NCBI RefSeq assembly: GCF_020667835.1
Contig: NZ_JAFMPR010000002.1
Coordinates: 1-64,000 of the forward strand
Length of the DNA stretch: 64,000 nt
Source: Roseibaca sp. Y0-43
GTDB taxonomy: Bacteria > Pseudomonadota > Alphaproteobacteria > Rhodobacterales > Rhodobacteraceae
Direction: 5' to 3'
Part shown: positions 8,001-16,785 of the stretch, one piece after another
How positions within the stretch are numbered: the first letter of the stretch is position 1
Layout: each line of letters begins with the position of its first letter
The notes under the pieces: generated by a model
The model's database searches: none
Seen by the model: the letters and a program-made list of their open reading frames with translations, nothing else
What the model was told of the DNA's origin: nothing
Translations under genes and position numbers: made by a program

Positions 8001-9425
8001 TCAGCCCTTGCGGTCGGCCGGATCAAGCCCCGCGCCGCCCCCGTGCATCCCGCCATTCACCTCTTCCGTGGCCTCTCCGGCCAGCTCTTGCGGCAGGATC
8101 AGGTTCAGCACGATGGCGATGAAGGCGGCGGGCAGAATGCCAGAGGTCAGCAGCACGCGTGGCGTGTCGGGCAGGTGTTGCAAGGCAGACGGCTCCAGTT
8201 GCAGCCCCAAGCCCAGCGACAGCGCGATGGCGAAGATCACCATGTTGCGGCGGTTCCAATGCACGTCCGACAGCATCGAGATACCGGCGGCCACCACCAT
8301 GCCGAACATCACGATCACGCCGCCGCCCAGAACCTCGATCGGGACGGTCGAGATGATGGCGCCGACCTTCGGGAACAGACCCGCTATCAGCAGCAGAACC
8401 GCGCCGATGGTCACGACATGGCGCGACATGACGCCGGTCATGGCGATCAGGCCCACATTCTGGCTGAAGCTGGTATTGGGCAGCGCCCCGAACAGGCCCG
8501 ACACGGCGGTGCCCAGACCGTCGGCATAGGTGGCCCCGGCGATTTCACGGTCACTCGCCTCGCGCCCCGCGCCGCCCTTGGCAATGCCCGACACATCGCC
8601 CACGGTTTCGACCGCCGAGACAAACGCCATGGCACAAAAGCCGATGATGGCGGCAGCGGTGAATTCCATGCCGAAATGAAGCGGGTTCGGAAGCGCGAAG
8701 GCGGCCGCGCGGCCCACATTGGCGAAACTGACCATGCCGAGCGAGAAGGCCACCGCATAGCCCGCCAGCAACCCCAGCAGCACGGCGGAAATGGCCAGCA
8801 TTCCGCGGGTGAAGAATTTCAGCCCCAGCGTGACGAAGATCACGACCAGCGCGACCGACCAGCTTTGCAGGTTGCCGAATTTCTCTGTGCCCATGGCGGG
8901 CACGCCGCCGGCGGCATATTGCACACCCACGCGCACCAGTGCGAGGCCGATCATGGTCACGACCAGACCCGTCACCAAGGGCGGCAGCGCGAAACGGATG
9001 CGCCCGATCACGGTGCCAAGGGCCGCGTGAAACAGCCCGCCCACCAAGATGCCGCCCATCACGGCCGCCATCGCATCGACGCCCTTGCCCGCCACAAGCG
9101 GAATCATGATCGGGATAAACGCGAAAGAGGTGCCCTGCACGATAGGCATTTTCGCGCCCACGGGGCCGAAGGTGATGGTCTGGAACAGCGTGGCCACGCC
9201 TGCGAAGAACATCGACATCTGGATCATGTAGATCAGGTTCGGGAAATCGGGCGAGTTCGACCCGAAGCCGAAGCCAGCAGCCCCCGCCACGATGATCGCG
9301 GGTGTCACGTTCGATACGAACATCGCCATCACATGCTGCACGCCCAAAGGGATCGCCTTGTGCAGGGGCGGCATGTAATCCACGTCGCGCAGTTGCTCGG
9401 GCGTGCCGAGGGATTGGTCTGCCAT
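8001..9425 (-). CDS. NCS2 purine permease (xanthine/uric acid:H+ symporter)
   Basis: A 474-residue membrane protein of the nucleobase-cation symporter 2 family with about 14 predicted helices. Family-specific segments include IVQGTSFAFIPIM near residue 105, and SAVETVGDVSGIAKG near 270, where the acidic residue of this region contacts substrate in characterised members. It is the first gene of a purine block with allA and puuE-uraD upstream on the same strand and uraH and puuD close by. Uric acid or xanthine is therefore the likely substrate, imported with protons; uracil is less likely. The hydrophilic C-terminal tail is glycine-rich. Confidence 0.87.
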   Translation of the reverse strand: MADQSLGTPEQLRDVDYMPPLHKAIPLGVQHVMAMFVSNVTPAIIVAGAAGFGFGSNSPDFPNLIYMIQMSMFFAGVATLFQTITFGPVGAKMPIVQGTSFAFIPIMIPLVAGKGVDAMAAVMGGILVGGLFHAALGTVIGRIRFALPPLVTGLVVTMIGLALVRVGVQYAAGGVPAMGTEKFGNLQSWSVALVVIFVTLGLKFFTRGMLAISAVLLGLLAGYAVAFSLGMVSFANVGRAAAFALPNPLHFGMEFTAAAIIGFCAMAFVSAVETVGDVSGIAKGGAGREASDREIAGATYADGLGTAVSGLFGALPNTSFSQNVGLIAMTGVMSRHVVTIGAVLLLIAGLFPKVGAIISTVPIEVLGGGVIVMFGMVVAAGISMLSDVHWNRRNMVIFAIALSLGLGLQLEPSALQHLPDTPRVLLTSGILPAAFIAIVLNLILPQELAGEATEEVNGGMHGGGAGLDPADRKG

Positions 9426-9497
9426 TGTCTGTCCTCCTCCAAAGACATGCGCGGTCGGTCCGCCAAGGCGGGTGCTGTCGCGCGGGGTGTGATGTGG

Positions 9498-9989
9498 TCA
9501 GGCGGAACGCACCTCCCACGGGGTGGTGAACCAGTGCTCTTCAAGGTTCGGGGTAGGGCCGATACGGTCAATCACCGCGAACAGCCCCGGCGCGGCCAGA
9601 GGTGTCAGCACCCCGTGCCATGTGTTGCGGTGCAGGTTGATCGCCTGCGCGCCGTTGGTAACAAAGGCCAAGGGCGTGCCGGGGGTGCCGCCCTTGTCAG
9701 GGGCGACGATGACCAGAAACGGGTGCTGGTGCAGGGGGATGAAGGCCTGAGAGCCGTCGGGATGCCGCTCGACCATGTCCAGCATATAGGGCAGGGCGCG
9801 CGGCTGGGCGTTGAAGATAGAGAGGCCCGCGCGGCCATCCGCCCCGAAATCGAGCTTTGCCCGGTCATGGAAACGCCCGCACAGCCCTTGATTAATCAGC
9901 TTGTCGGGCGCGCCTGTCGCGTCCAGCACATCGCCATAGGGGGCGAAGGCTTGGGCGGTCAGGGCTAGGGTGCGCAAGATCTGCGTCAT
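9498..9989 (-). CDS. allA: Ureidoglycolate lyase
   Basis: A 163-residue member of the ureidoglycolate lyase family, which cleaves ureidoglycolate to glyoxylate and urea at the end of allantoin breakdown. The cupin-like core PLHQHPFLVIVAPD and the active-site region AINLHRNTWHGVLTPL are typical. The start is the ATG giving MTQILRTLALTAQAF; an upstream in-frame start adds an arginine-rich stretch unlikely to be real. It lies between the purine permease and puuE-uraD on the same strand, 49 bases after the latter, so the three are probably co-transcribed. No allantoicase, which would supply its substrate, is encoded in the window. Confidence 0.9.
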   Translation of the reverse strand: MTQILRTLALTAQAFAPYGDVLDATGAPDKLINQGLCGRFHDRAKLDFGADGRAGLSIFNAQPRALPYMLDMVERHPDGSQAFIPLHQHPFLVIVAPDKGGTPGTPLAFVTNGAQAINLHRNTWHGVLTPLAAPGLFAVIDRIGPTPNLEEHWFTTPWEVRSA

Positions 9990-10038
9990 GCCCGGCCCCC
10001 GTCGTGCCGCCGAACGTATGCGCCGCAAGATGACGCCA

Positions 10039-11454
10039 TCATGGCAGCATATCCATCAACCGCAGCGCGCCGATCCGTTCGACCTGCGCGCAGGCGGTGG
10101 CGAATTCGGTCGCGCTGTCATTGTCGATCCGGGTGTGAAACGCCGCCAGAATGCTGTCCTTCGTGTTGTCGCGCACCGCGATGATGAAGGGAAAGCCGTG
10201 CTTTTCGACATAGGCGGTGTTCAAGCGCTGGAAGGTCGCGCGCTCGTCATCTGTCAGCGCATCGAGCCCCGCGCTCGACTGCTCGGCGGTCGATTCCGGC
10301 GTCAGGCGCTTGGCGGCGGCCAGTTTGCCCGCAAGGTCAGGGTGCGCGCGCAGAACCTGCATCCGCGCGTCATCGCTGCCCGACCGGAAGGCCCGCGCCA
10401 TGGCATGGGCCAACCCCACGGCGCTGTCATGCGCGGGGCCAAGTTCCAAGCCGTGCGCGGCTTCGGCCACCCAAGGCGAGTGTTCATAGATGCCGCCGAA
10501 CCGGGCCACGAACGCGTCGCGGTCCATCTGGCTTGGGCGTTCGAACCGCTTATGCGGGTGATGCGTGGCCCAATGGCGCGCAATCTGCCCCCGCGTGGCG
10601 AACCAGACCCCATCATGCGACATCGCGTGATCGAGGAAGCGCATCAGCCCCGCGATCTTGCCCGGACGCCCCACAAGGCGGCAATGCAGCCCGATCGACA
10701 GCATCTTGGGTGCGCCTGCGGTGCCTTCGTCATAAAGCGTGTCGAACGCGTCGGTCAGATAATCCTCAAAATCGCGGCCCGTGACCCAGCCGGGCGCGGT
10801 CGCAAAGCGCATGTCATTGGCTTCCAGCGTATAGGGCAGGATCAACTGGTCGCGCGACCCGAATTCCATCCAATGCGGCAGGTCATCGTCGTAAGTATCT
10901 GAAATCCAGTCGAATTGCCCAGTTTCCGCGACAAGCCGCACGGTGTTCGCGGAACAGCGCCCGGTATACCAGCCGCGCGGGGGCGCGCCCGTCACTTCGG
11001 TGTGCAGGCGGATCGCTTCGGCAATCGCCGCGCGTTCCTCTTCCTCGGGCATGTCGCGGTGTTCGACCCATTTCAGCCCGTGGCTGGCAATCTCCCACCC
11101 CGCCGATTGCATGGCGGCGACCTGTTCGGGGCTGCGGGCAAGGGCGCTGGCCACGCCGAAAATGGTGACGGGCACGCCACGGCCCGTGAACAACCGGTGC
11201 AGACGCCAGAACCCGGCGCGCGCGCCGTAATCGTAAATCGATTCCATGTTCCAATGGCGCATCCCCGGCCATGGGGCCGCGCCCGGAATGTCGGACAGGA
11301 ACGCCTCTGACGCGGCATCGCCGTGCAAAAGGCAGTTTTCGCCGCCTTCCTCGTAGTTGAGCACAAGGGAAATCGCGATTTTCGCCCCGTTCGGCCAATC
11401 GGCAGCGGGGGGCGTGGCGCCATATCCGGTCATGTTGCGTGGGTAGCGTTGCAC
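10039..11454 (-). CDS. puuE-uraD: Fused allantoinase PuuE - OHCU decarboxylase UraD
   Basis: A 471-residue two-domain enzyme. Residues ~1-300 are a polysaccharide-deacetylase-type, cofactor-independent allantoinase (PuuE): GYGATPP, LVLNYEEGGEN and SHGLKWVEHRDM are family hallmarks. Residues ~310-471 are OHCU decarboxylase (UraD), with LRAHPDLAGKLA and the EKHGFPFIIAVR segment. UraD turns 2-oxo-4-hydroxy-4-carboxy-5-ureidoimidazoline into S-allantoin and PuuE opens allantoin to allantoate, so the fusion catalyses consecutive steps. The start is most likely the GTG at 11454, four bases after GGAGGG and giving the family's QRYPRNMTGYG beginning. An ATG seven codons later is the alternative. Divergent from uraH. 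Confidence 0.92.
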   Translation of the reverse strand: MQRYPRNMTGYGATPPAADWPNGAKIAISLVLNYEEGGENCLLHGDAASEAFLSDIPGAAPWPGMRHWNMESIYDYGARAGFWRLHRLFTGRGVPVTIFGVASALARSPEQVAAMQSAGWEIASHGLKWVEHRDMPEEEERAAIAEAIRLHTEVTGAPPRGWYTGRCSANTVRLVAETGQFDWISDTYDDDLPHWMEFGSRDQLILPYTLEANDMRFATAPGWVTGRDFEDYLTDAFDTLYDEGTAGAPKMLSIGLHCRLVGRPGKIAGLMRFLDHAMSHDGVWFATRGQIARHWATHHPHKRFERPSQMDRDAFVARFGGIYEHSPWVAEAAHGLELGPAHDSAVGLAHAMARAFRSGSDDARMQVLRAHPDLAGKLAAAKRLTPESTAEQSSAGLDALTDDERATFQRLNTAYVEKHGFPFIIAVRDNTKDSILAAFHTRIDNDSATEFATACAQVERIGALRLMDMLP

Positions 11455-11471
11455 TTTGCCCTCCGAAATCG

Positions 11472-11498
11472 TGATTATGTGATAAACCGGAATAATCA
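11472..11498. promoter_or_regulatory. Dyad TGATTAT-N13-ATAATCA between puuE-uraD and uraH
   Basis: A perfect 7-base inverted repeat, TGATTAT at 11472-11478 and ATAATCA at 11492-11498, sits in the 158-base divergent intergenic region, starting 18 bases upstream of puuE-uraD. The position and symmetry suit an operator for a dimeric regulator controlling both purine transcripts. The LysR protein encoded at 14469 is one candidate. Confidence 0.4.
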
Positions 11499-11612
11499 TT
11501 TCCGCTTTCTGGAATTTCTTGAAAGACCTGCGCGCGCGGCGCAAGCCCCGGCGCTGGTGTTTTGCGCGCGCTTGGGCCTAGATGCGAAGGATCACAGCAA
11601 ATGGAGGGCGCA

Positions 11613-11969
11613 ATGGCCGGATTTCTGACCACCCATGTTCTGGACACCGCGCGCGGGCTGCCCGCCGCCGGGCTGGAGGTTGTGCTGTATCATCTGGAGG
11701 GCGCTTCGCGCACCGAACTGGCGCGCATGATCACCAATGACGACGGGCGCACCGACAGCCCAATCTTGCCGCAGGATCGCTTCGCCACGGGCCGGTATGA
11801 GCTGGTTTTCGCGGCTGGCGACTACCTGCGCGCAACCGGGCAGGCGGGCGCGGACCCGTTGTTTCTGGACGAGGTGCCGATCCGCTTCGGCATCAATGAC
11901 CCGGACAGCCATTATCATGTGCCGCTGCTGTTGTCGCCCTACGGCTTTTCCACCTATCGCGGCAGTTGA
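11613..11969 (+). CDS. uraH: 5-hydroxyisourate hydrolase (transthyretin-like)
   Basis: A 118-residue transthyretin-like protein that hydrolyses 5-hydroxyisourate to OHCU, the step between PuuD and UraD. The family's N-terminal TTHVLDTARGLPA with its catalytic His, the mid-chain TNDDGRTDSP containing the catalytic Arg, and the C-terminal YRGS are all present. SHYHVPLLLSPYGFSTYRGS is diagnostic. The start is the ATG after GGAGGG; an upstream in-frame ATG would add 17 residues absent from the family. Divergent from puuE-uraD and only 24 bases ahead of the glycosyltransferase gene. Confidence 0.95.
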   Translation: MAGFLTTHVLDTARGLPAAGLEVVLYHLEGASRTELARMITNDDGRTDSPILPQDRFATGRYELVFAAGDYLRATGQAGADPLFLDEVPIRFGINDPDSHYHVPLLLSPYGFSTYRGS

Positions 11970-11993
11970 CAGCCTTTTGGCCTTGTGCGCTTC

Positions 11994-13241
11994 ATGCAGC
12001 GCATGACGCTTCCGCAAGACACGCTTCTCATGCACCTGCCGGCATCGCTCTATCGGCGGGGCGACGTGTTGCTGCTGGACGATCAGGCGTGCAACGGCTT
12101 GCGGCTTTGGGCCGAGCATTTCGGACGTCTGATCGTGCTGGTCGCGGTCGAGGACGGGGCTGCGCCGGGGTCTTGGGTGCCGCTGGAGCATATCGGCCCC
12201 TCGGCCAGCCGCATCGAGTTTGTCCATCTGCCGAGCGCGTGGCGGCCCGACCGGTTCCTGCGCGCGCTGGGACCAACGCGAAAACGCATCCGCCACGCGC
12301 TGGCGCAGGCCGATTTCATCGGCACCACGCTGGGTGGTGCGTCTTTCGGTGACTGGGGCGCGGTCATCGCGCGCGAGGCTGTGAAGCTGGGTTTGCCCTT
12401 CTACATCTGGACCGACCGGGTAGAGCCGGACGTCGCGCGGCGTCTGGTCAAGACCGCACCCTTGCGGCGCAAGCTGCGGCTGGCGGTGGAATATCCGATC
12501 ATGCAGCGGATGGAGCAGGGCTTGATCGCCAAGGCCGCGCTGGGCCTGTTTCACGGGCGCGAAACCTATGACGCCTACGCCCCACACAGCCCCAACCCGC
12601 AGCATGTGCATGACATCCATATCCGCAAATTGGACCATATCACGGCGGATGCGCTTGCGCAGAAGCAGGCGCGGCAAGGGACGCTGCGCATTGTCTATGC
12701 GGGCCGCGCCGACCCGATGAAGGGCACGGGCGACTGGTTGTCTGTGCTGGAGCAACTGACGCAGGCAGGCGTCGATTTTCACGCCGAATGGCTGGGCGAC
12801 GGGCCGGATTTGACCGCCATGCGCGCGCGGGTCGAGGCCGGGCCATTGAAGGGCCGGGTGGCGCTGCCTGGTTTCGTCGCGGACCGGGGGCGCTTGCTGG
12901 AAGCGTTGCGCGACGCGGATGTTCTGATGTTCTGCCACCTGACCCCGGAATCGCCGCGCGTGCTGATCGAGGCCTTGGCCTCTGGCTGCCCGCTTCTGGG
13001 CTATGACAGCGCCTATCCGGCGGATCTGATCGCGGGCCATGGCGGGGGCGTGTTGACCCCCTTGGGACAGCCGCAACATTTGGCCACGGCGCTGGCGGCA
13101 CTTGCCAGGGACCGCGCGCGGCTGGCCGCGCTGATCGGGCGCGCGGCGCAGGACGGCGCGCAATTCGATGACGAGACGGTCTTCGCCCATCGCGCCGGGT
13201 TGATCCGCCAGCACTTGCCGCGCGCCCGGCCCGTGGCGTGA
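11994..13241 (+). CDS. Group 1 glycosyltransferase (GT4-like)
   Basis: A 415-residue GT-B glycosyltransferase. The C-terminal half shows the family's YAGRADPMKGTGDWL, LGDGPDL and the E-x7-E element in PESPRVLIEALASGCPLLGYDS, which binds the nucleotide-sugar donor. Donor and acceptor cannot be read from sequence; export or cell-surface polysaccharide work is usual. No signal peptide or membrane helix is evident. The start is unclear: GTG at 11985, ATG at 11994 and ATG at 12003 are in frame with no strong ribosome-binding site. It follows uraH by 24 bases, so it may be co-transcribed with a purine gene although the function is unrelated. Confidence 0.85.
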   Translation: MQRMTLPQDTLLMHLPASLYRRGDVLLLDDQACNGLRLWAEHFGRLIVLVAVEDGAAPGSWVPLEHIGPSASRIEFVHLPSAWRPDRFLRALGPTRKRIRHALAQADFIGTTLGGASFGDWGAVIAREAVKLGLPFYIWTDRVEPDVARRLVKTAPLRRKLRLAVEYPIMQRMEQGLIAKAALGLFHGRETYDAYAPHSPNPQHVHDIHIRKLDHITADALAQKQARQGTLRIVYAGRADPMKGTGDWLSVLEQLTQAGVDFHAEWLGDGPDLTAMRARVEAGPLKGRVALPGFVADRGRLLEALRDADVLMFCHLTPESPRVLIEALASGCPLLGYDSAYPADLIAGHGGGVLTPLGQPQHLATALAALARDRARLAALIGRAAQDGAQFDDETVFAHRAGLIRQHLPRARPVA

Positions 13242-13323
13242 TGCGGCCCGCCACAAGGCTTGTCCCGCATCTGGGCCAGCGGTAAAACCCTGTCCAGACC
13301 GGATATGACGGAGACCGCCGCCC

Positions 13324-14463
13324 ATGTGGAAAACGCTTGGCCCCGCCATGGCGCGCGTCACCGTCAAAGAGGCGGTGCGCGCGGGGCTTGGTGCGCTTCT
13401 GGCCGTGGGGCTGATCGCGGCCTTCCTGCTCTCGCCAGAGGTGGACACGCGCTTCGGTCTGTATCTGGTGGCCCCGTTCGGCGCGTCTGCGGTCATGGTC
13501 TTTGCCGTGCCCAACAGCCCGCTGGCCCAGCCTTGGTCGGTCATCATCGGCAACAGCCTTGGCGCGGCCATCGGGGTGGCGATGTGCTACCTTGTGCCCG
13601 ACGCGACCTTGCGCGTGGCGCTGGCGGTGTCGGTCACGATCCTTGCCATGGCGCAGCTGCGCGCAGTGCACCCGCCGGCGGGCGGCGTTGCCATGGCAGC
13701 AGCGCTTCACCCCGAAGAGATCTTTCCCCTTGGCTTCTGGTTCGTGCTGACGCCCATCGGCCTTGGGGCCGTGTCGCTGGTGGCCATCGGGGCGGTCTAT
13801 GCGCGCATGACGGGGCGCAAATACCCGTTCCGGCAATATGACGGGCCGGGCCGCGCGGGCACGCAGGACCGCGACCCCAGCGACCGCGTGGGCCTGTCCG
13901 AAGAGCAGTTGACCAGCATTCTGGAGCGTTACCGCCAGTCCTTCAACCTTGGCACCGAAGACCTCGCGCGCCTGATCGGTGCCGCCCAGATGGAGGCGGT
14001 CGCCCAAAGCACCGGCCCGCTGACGGCGGCGGACATCATGTCGCGCGATCTGGTCACGGTTGCGCCCGAAACGCCCTTGGGCAAGGTCGCGGCGCTGTTT
14101 CGCCATCACCGTTTCACGACCCTGCCTGTGGTGGGGGCGGATGGGCTGTTTCAGGGCATCATCTTTCAGCTGGACCTTATCAGCCGCGCCAGCGAAGACG
14201 CGCGGCTGCTGCGTGGGCAGTTCGAAATTTCCATGCGGCGGCTGACGGGGCAAGGCGCGCAACCGATGGGCACGGCGGCGGATGTGATGTGCGCCAAGGG
14301 ACCGCGCGTCGCCCCCACAACGCCGTTGGGCGCGCTGCTGCCGATGATGGCGGATGGCGAGACCGAAGCCGTGCCAGTGGTAGAAGACAAACGCATTGTC
14401 GGGGTCGTTACCCGCGCCGACATGCTGGCGGTGCTGGCGCGCCGGGCGCGCTACACCAAGTAA
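13324..14463 (+). CDS. HPP-family membrane protein with two C-terminal CBS domains
   Basis: A 379-residue protein. The first ~165 residues form four or five membrane helices of the HPP family, including the naming motif in RAVHPPAGGVAMAAALHP. Residues ~235-375 are two CBS domains, starting TAADIMSRDLVTVAPETPLGKVAALFRHH and ADVMCAKGPRVAPTTPLGALLP. Some HPP proteins of plastids and cyanobacteria have been reported as nitrite transporters; in proteobacteria the role is unknown. The CBS pair probably gates the membrane part in response to a nucleotide. It sits inside the urate gene block, 82 bases after the glycosyltransferase and convergent with the LysR gene. Confidence 0.87.
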   Translation: MWKTLGPAMARVTVKEAVRAGLGALLAVGLIAAFLLSPEVDTRFGLYLVAPFGASAVMVFAVPNSPLAQPWSVIIGNSLGAAIGVAMCYLVPDATLRVALAVSVTILAMAQLRAVHPPAGGVAMAAALHPEEIFPLGFWFVLTPIGLGAVSLVAIGAVYARMTGRKYPFRQYDGPGRAGTQDRDPSDRVGLSEEQLTSILERYRQSFNLGTEDLARLIGAAQMEAVAQSTGPLTAADIMSRDLVTVAPETPLGKVAALFRHHRFTTLPVVGADGLFQGIIFQLDLISRASEDARLLRGQFEISMRRLTGQGAQPMGTAADVMCAKGPRVAPTTPLGALLPMMADGETEAVPVVEDKRIVGVVTRADMLAVLARRARYTK

Positions 14464-14468
14464 CGTGG

Positions 14469-15383
14469 TCAGCCTGGGGTTTGGGCCAGCGCGTCGCGAA
14501 TGCGATCTGCGATAAAGTCGATGAACAGCGTCACTTTCGGGTCGCGCAAGCGGCGATGCGGTGTCAGGGCGGCCAAGGTCACGGGCAGGGGCGGGGTTTC
14601 GGTCGCCACGGGCACCAGCGCGCCGCTGGCCAGATGCTCGGCCACCTCGAACACAGGCTTCAGGATAATCCCCCGCCCATCGAGCGCCCAGCCGGTCAGC
14701 ACATCGCCGTCATCCGATTCGAACGGCCCGCTGATCTTGAAGCGTTTCGGCCCCTCGGGCGTTTGCAGCGCCCATTGAAATTCGGTGGCCCCCGGATAGC
14801 GCAGCGTCAGGCAATCGTGTTTCTCGGCCACAAGTGCCGCGCCGTCGCGGGGCAGGCCGCGCCGCGCGATATAGTCGGGCGCTGCGCACAGCACCCGCGC
14901 GCATTCCGACAGCATCCGCATCTTCAGCCCCGAATCCTCCAGCGTGCCAAGGTGGAACGCCAGGTCCAGCCCTTCGGCGGTCACATCCACCTTGCGGTCC
15001 GACAGGCGCAGGCGCAGGTCGATCTGGGGGTGGGCGTCCTTGAACGCGGGCACATGCGGCGCGATCAACCGCCGCCCCAGCCCCAAGGGCGCGGCCACGA
15101 AGAGCGTGCCGCGCGGCTGCGCGCTGGCATGGGTCAGCGCGGCTTCGGCATCTGCCACGGCATCGAGCACGCGCTGCGCGCCCTCGTAGAACAGCCGTCC
15201 GTTCGAAGTGGGTTGCAGCGACCGCGTGGTGCGGTTGAACAGCCGCACGCCCAGATGCTTTTCCAACTCCGCCACCCGCGCCGAGGCGACGGCGGGCGAG
15301 GTGCGCTGATCGCGCGCCGCCGCCGACATGCTGCCCAATTCATAGACACGCACGAACATCTGGAGATTGCTCAGATAGGCCAT
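14469..15383 (-). CDS. LysR-family transcriptional regulator
   Basis: A 304-residue LysR-type regulator. The N-terminal winged helix-turn-helix covers residues ~1-60 (FVRVYELGSMSAAARDQRTSPAVASARVAELEKHLGVRLFNRTTRSLQPT), followed by a periplasmic-binding-protein-like effector domain. It is divergent from puuD with 106 bases between starts, the usual arrangement for a LysR protein and its target. It therefore probably controls puuD and perhaps the other urate genes, with urate or a degradation product as effector. That link is positional inference. Confidence 0.9.
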   Translation of the reverse strand: MAYLSNLQMFVRVYELGSMSAAARDQRTSPAVASARVAELEKHLGVRLFNRTTRSLQPTSNGRLFYEGAQRVLDAVADAEAALTHASAQPRGTLFVAAPLGLGRRLIAPHVPAFKDAHPQIDLRLRLSDRKVDVTAEGLDLAFHLGTLEDSGLKMRMLSECARVLCAAPDYIARRGLPRDGAALVAEKHDCLTLRYPGATEFQWALQTPEGPKRFKISGPFESDDGDVLTGWALDGRGIILKPVFEVAEHLASGALVPVATETPPLPVTLAALTPHRRLRDPKVTLFIDFIADRIRDALAQTPG

Positions 15384-15389
15384 GTTGAT

Positions 15390-15408
15390 TTTCAGGCTGT
15401 ATTTGAAA
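15390..15408. promoter_or_regulatory. TTTCA-N9-TGAAA dyad in the lysR-puuD intergenic region
   Basis: An inverted repeat with arms TTTCA (15390-15394) and TGAAA (15404-15408) lies immediately upstream of the LysR gene. It fits the T-N11-A style of LysR sites and could serve autoregulation as well as puuD control. Short arms make chance occurrence possible. Confidence 0.3.
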
Positions 15409-15489
15409 GTGATGGGTGTTTTATGGAATTAACAGAAAGCGCCGCGCCGGTATAGCCTGCCGAGAACCACAAATACGAAAGGGCCAACC

Positions 15490-16722
15490 ATGTTCGAGCT
15501 TGCCGTCATCGGTGCATGGGCTGAATTTGCCGTGCGCTGGCTGCATGTCATCACCGCGATAGCCTGGATCGGGTCCAGCTTTTATTTCATCGCGCTGGAT
15601 CTGGGCCTGCGCAAATCGCCCAGCCTTGCGCCGGGGGCGCATGGCGAAGAATGGCAGGTCCATGGTGGCGGCTTTTACCACATCCAGAAATATCTGGTCG
15701 CGCCCGACAAGCTGCCCGACCACCTGATCTGGCATAAATGGCAAAGCTACTGGACATGGATTTCCGGCTTCACGCTGCTCGTTCTGGTCTATTACGTGGG
15801 TGCGGAATTCTACCTGATCGACCTAGAGAAGATGGAGTTGCAGACATGGCAGGCGGTGGCGATCTCGGTCGCGTCGCTGGGTCTGGGCTGGGTCATCTAT
15901 GACCAGCTGTGCAAATCCCGCTTCGGAGAGGACAACACCCGCCTGATGGTGTTCCTGTTCGTGCTGCTGGTCATCATGGCATGGGGCTACACGCAGGTCT
16001 TCACCGGTCGCGCGGCGCTGCTGCACCTAGGCGCGTTCACCGCCACCATCATGTCGGGCAATGTGTTCTTCATCATCATCCCGAACCAGAAAATCGTCGT
16101 GGCCGACCTGAAAGCGGGGCGCACGCCGGATGCAAAGTATGGCAAGATCGCCAAGCAACGCTCGACCCATAACAATTACCTGACGCTGCCGGTCCTGTTC
16201 CTGATGCTGTCCAACCACTACCCGCTGGCCTTTGCGTCCGACTATAACTGGCTGATCGCGGGGCTGGTGTTCCTGATGGGGGTCACGATCCGGCATTTCT
16301 TCAACTCCATGCATATGGGGCAGGGGTATAAGTGGTGGACATGGGTCGCGACCGTCCTGCTGTTCGCGGGTGTCGTGATGCTGTCGGTCATGGGCCAGCC
16401 CAAGGATGTCGCCGAGGAAGAGGTGGCAAGCCTGTCGCCCGCCGCCGCGCGCTTCATGAATGACCCGGCCTTCGAGGATGTCTATTGGACAGTGCAGGGC
16501 CATTGTTCGATGTGCCATTCGGAAGAACCGCTCTGGCCGGGGCTGCATTGGGCGCCCAAGGCCGTGGTCTTGCAAACCGAAGCGCAGGTCGCGCGCGCGG
16601 CGCAAGCCATCTACCTGCAAGCGGGCGTCAGCCACGCGATGCCGCCGGGCAGCACCGTGCTGATGGACGATTACGCCCGCCAGGACATCCGTGACTGGTT
16701 CGAGCGCAACGCGGGGTCGTAA
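15490..16722 (+). CDS. puuD: Urate hydroxylase PuuD with C-terminal cytochrome c domain
   Basis: A 410-residue membrane-bound urate oxidase of the PuuD type. It has eight or so membrane helices in residues ~10-300, starting FAVRWLHVITAIAWIGSSF, and ends in a periplasmic cytochrome c domain with the haem motif CSMCH near residue 341 and a methionine ligand in SHAMPPGS. It oxidises urate to 5-hydroxyisourate and passes electrons to the respiratory chain. The haem domain requires the Ccm system, encoded at 55-58 kb. The ATG follows AAAGGGCC and is divergent from the LysR gene. Confidence 0.93.
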   Translation: MFELAVIGAWAEFAVRWLHVITAIAWIGSSFYFIALDLGLRKSPSLAPGAHGEEWQVHGGGFYHIQKYLVAPDKLPDHLIWHKWQSYWTWISGFTLLVLVYYVGAEFYLIDLEKMELQTWQAVAISVASLGLGWVIYDQLCKSRFGEDNTRLMVFLFVLLVIMAWGYTQVFTGRAALLHLGAFTATIMSGNVFFIIIPNQKIVVADLKAGRTPDAKYGKIAKQRSTHNNYLTLPVLFLMLSNHYPLAFASDYNWLIAGLVFLMGVTIRHFFNSMHMGQGYKWWTWVATVLLFAGVVMLSVMGQPKDVAEEEVASLSPAAARFMNDPAFEDVYWTVQGHCSMCHSEEPLWPGLHWAPKAVVLQTEAQVARAAQAIYLQAGVSHAMPPGSTVLMDDYARQDIRDWFERNAGS

Positions 16723-16785
16723 GCTGCGCTTGCAGCGTTAGTGATCCGGTGTAAGCTACTTTTGGGTTGGGTAGCGGGGGCGATC

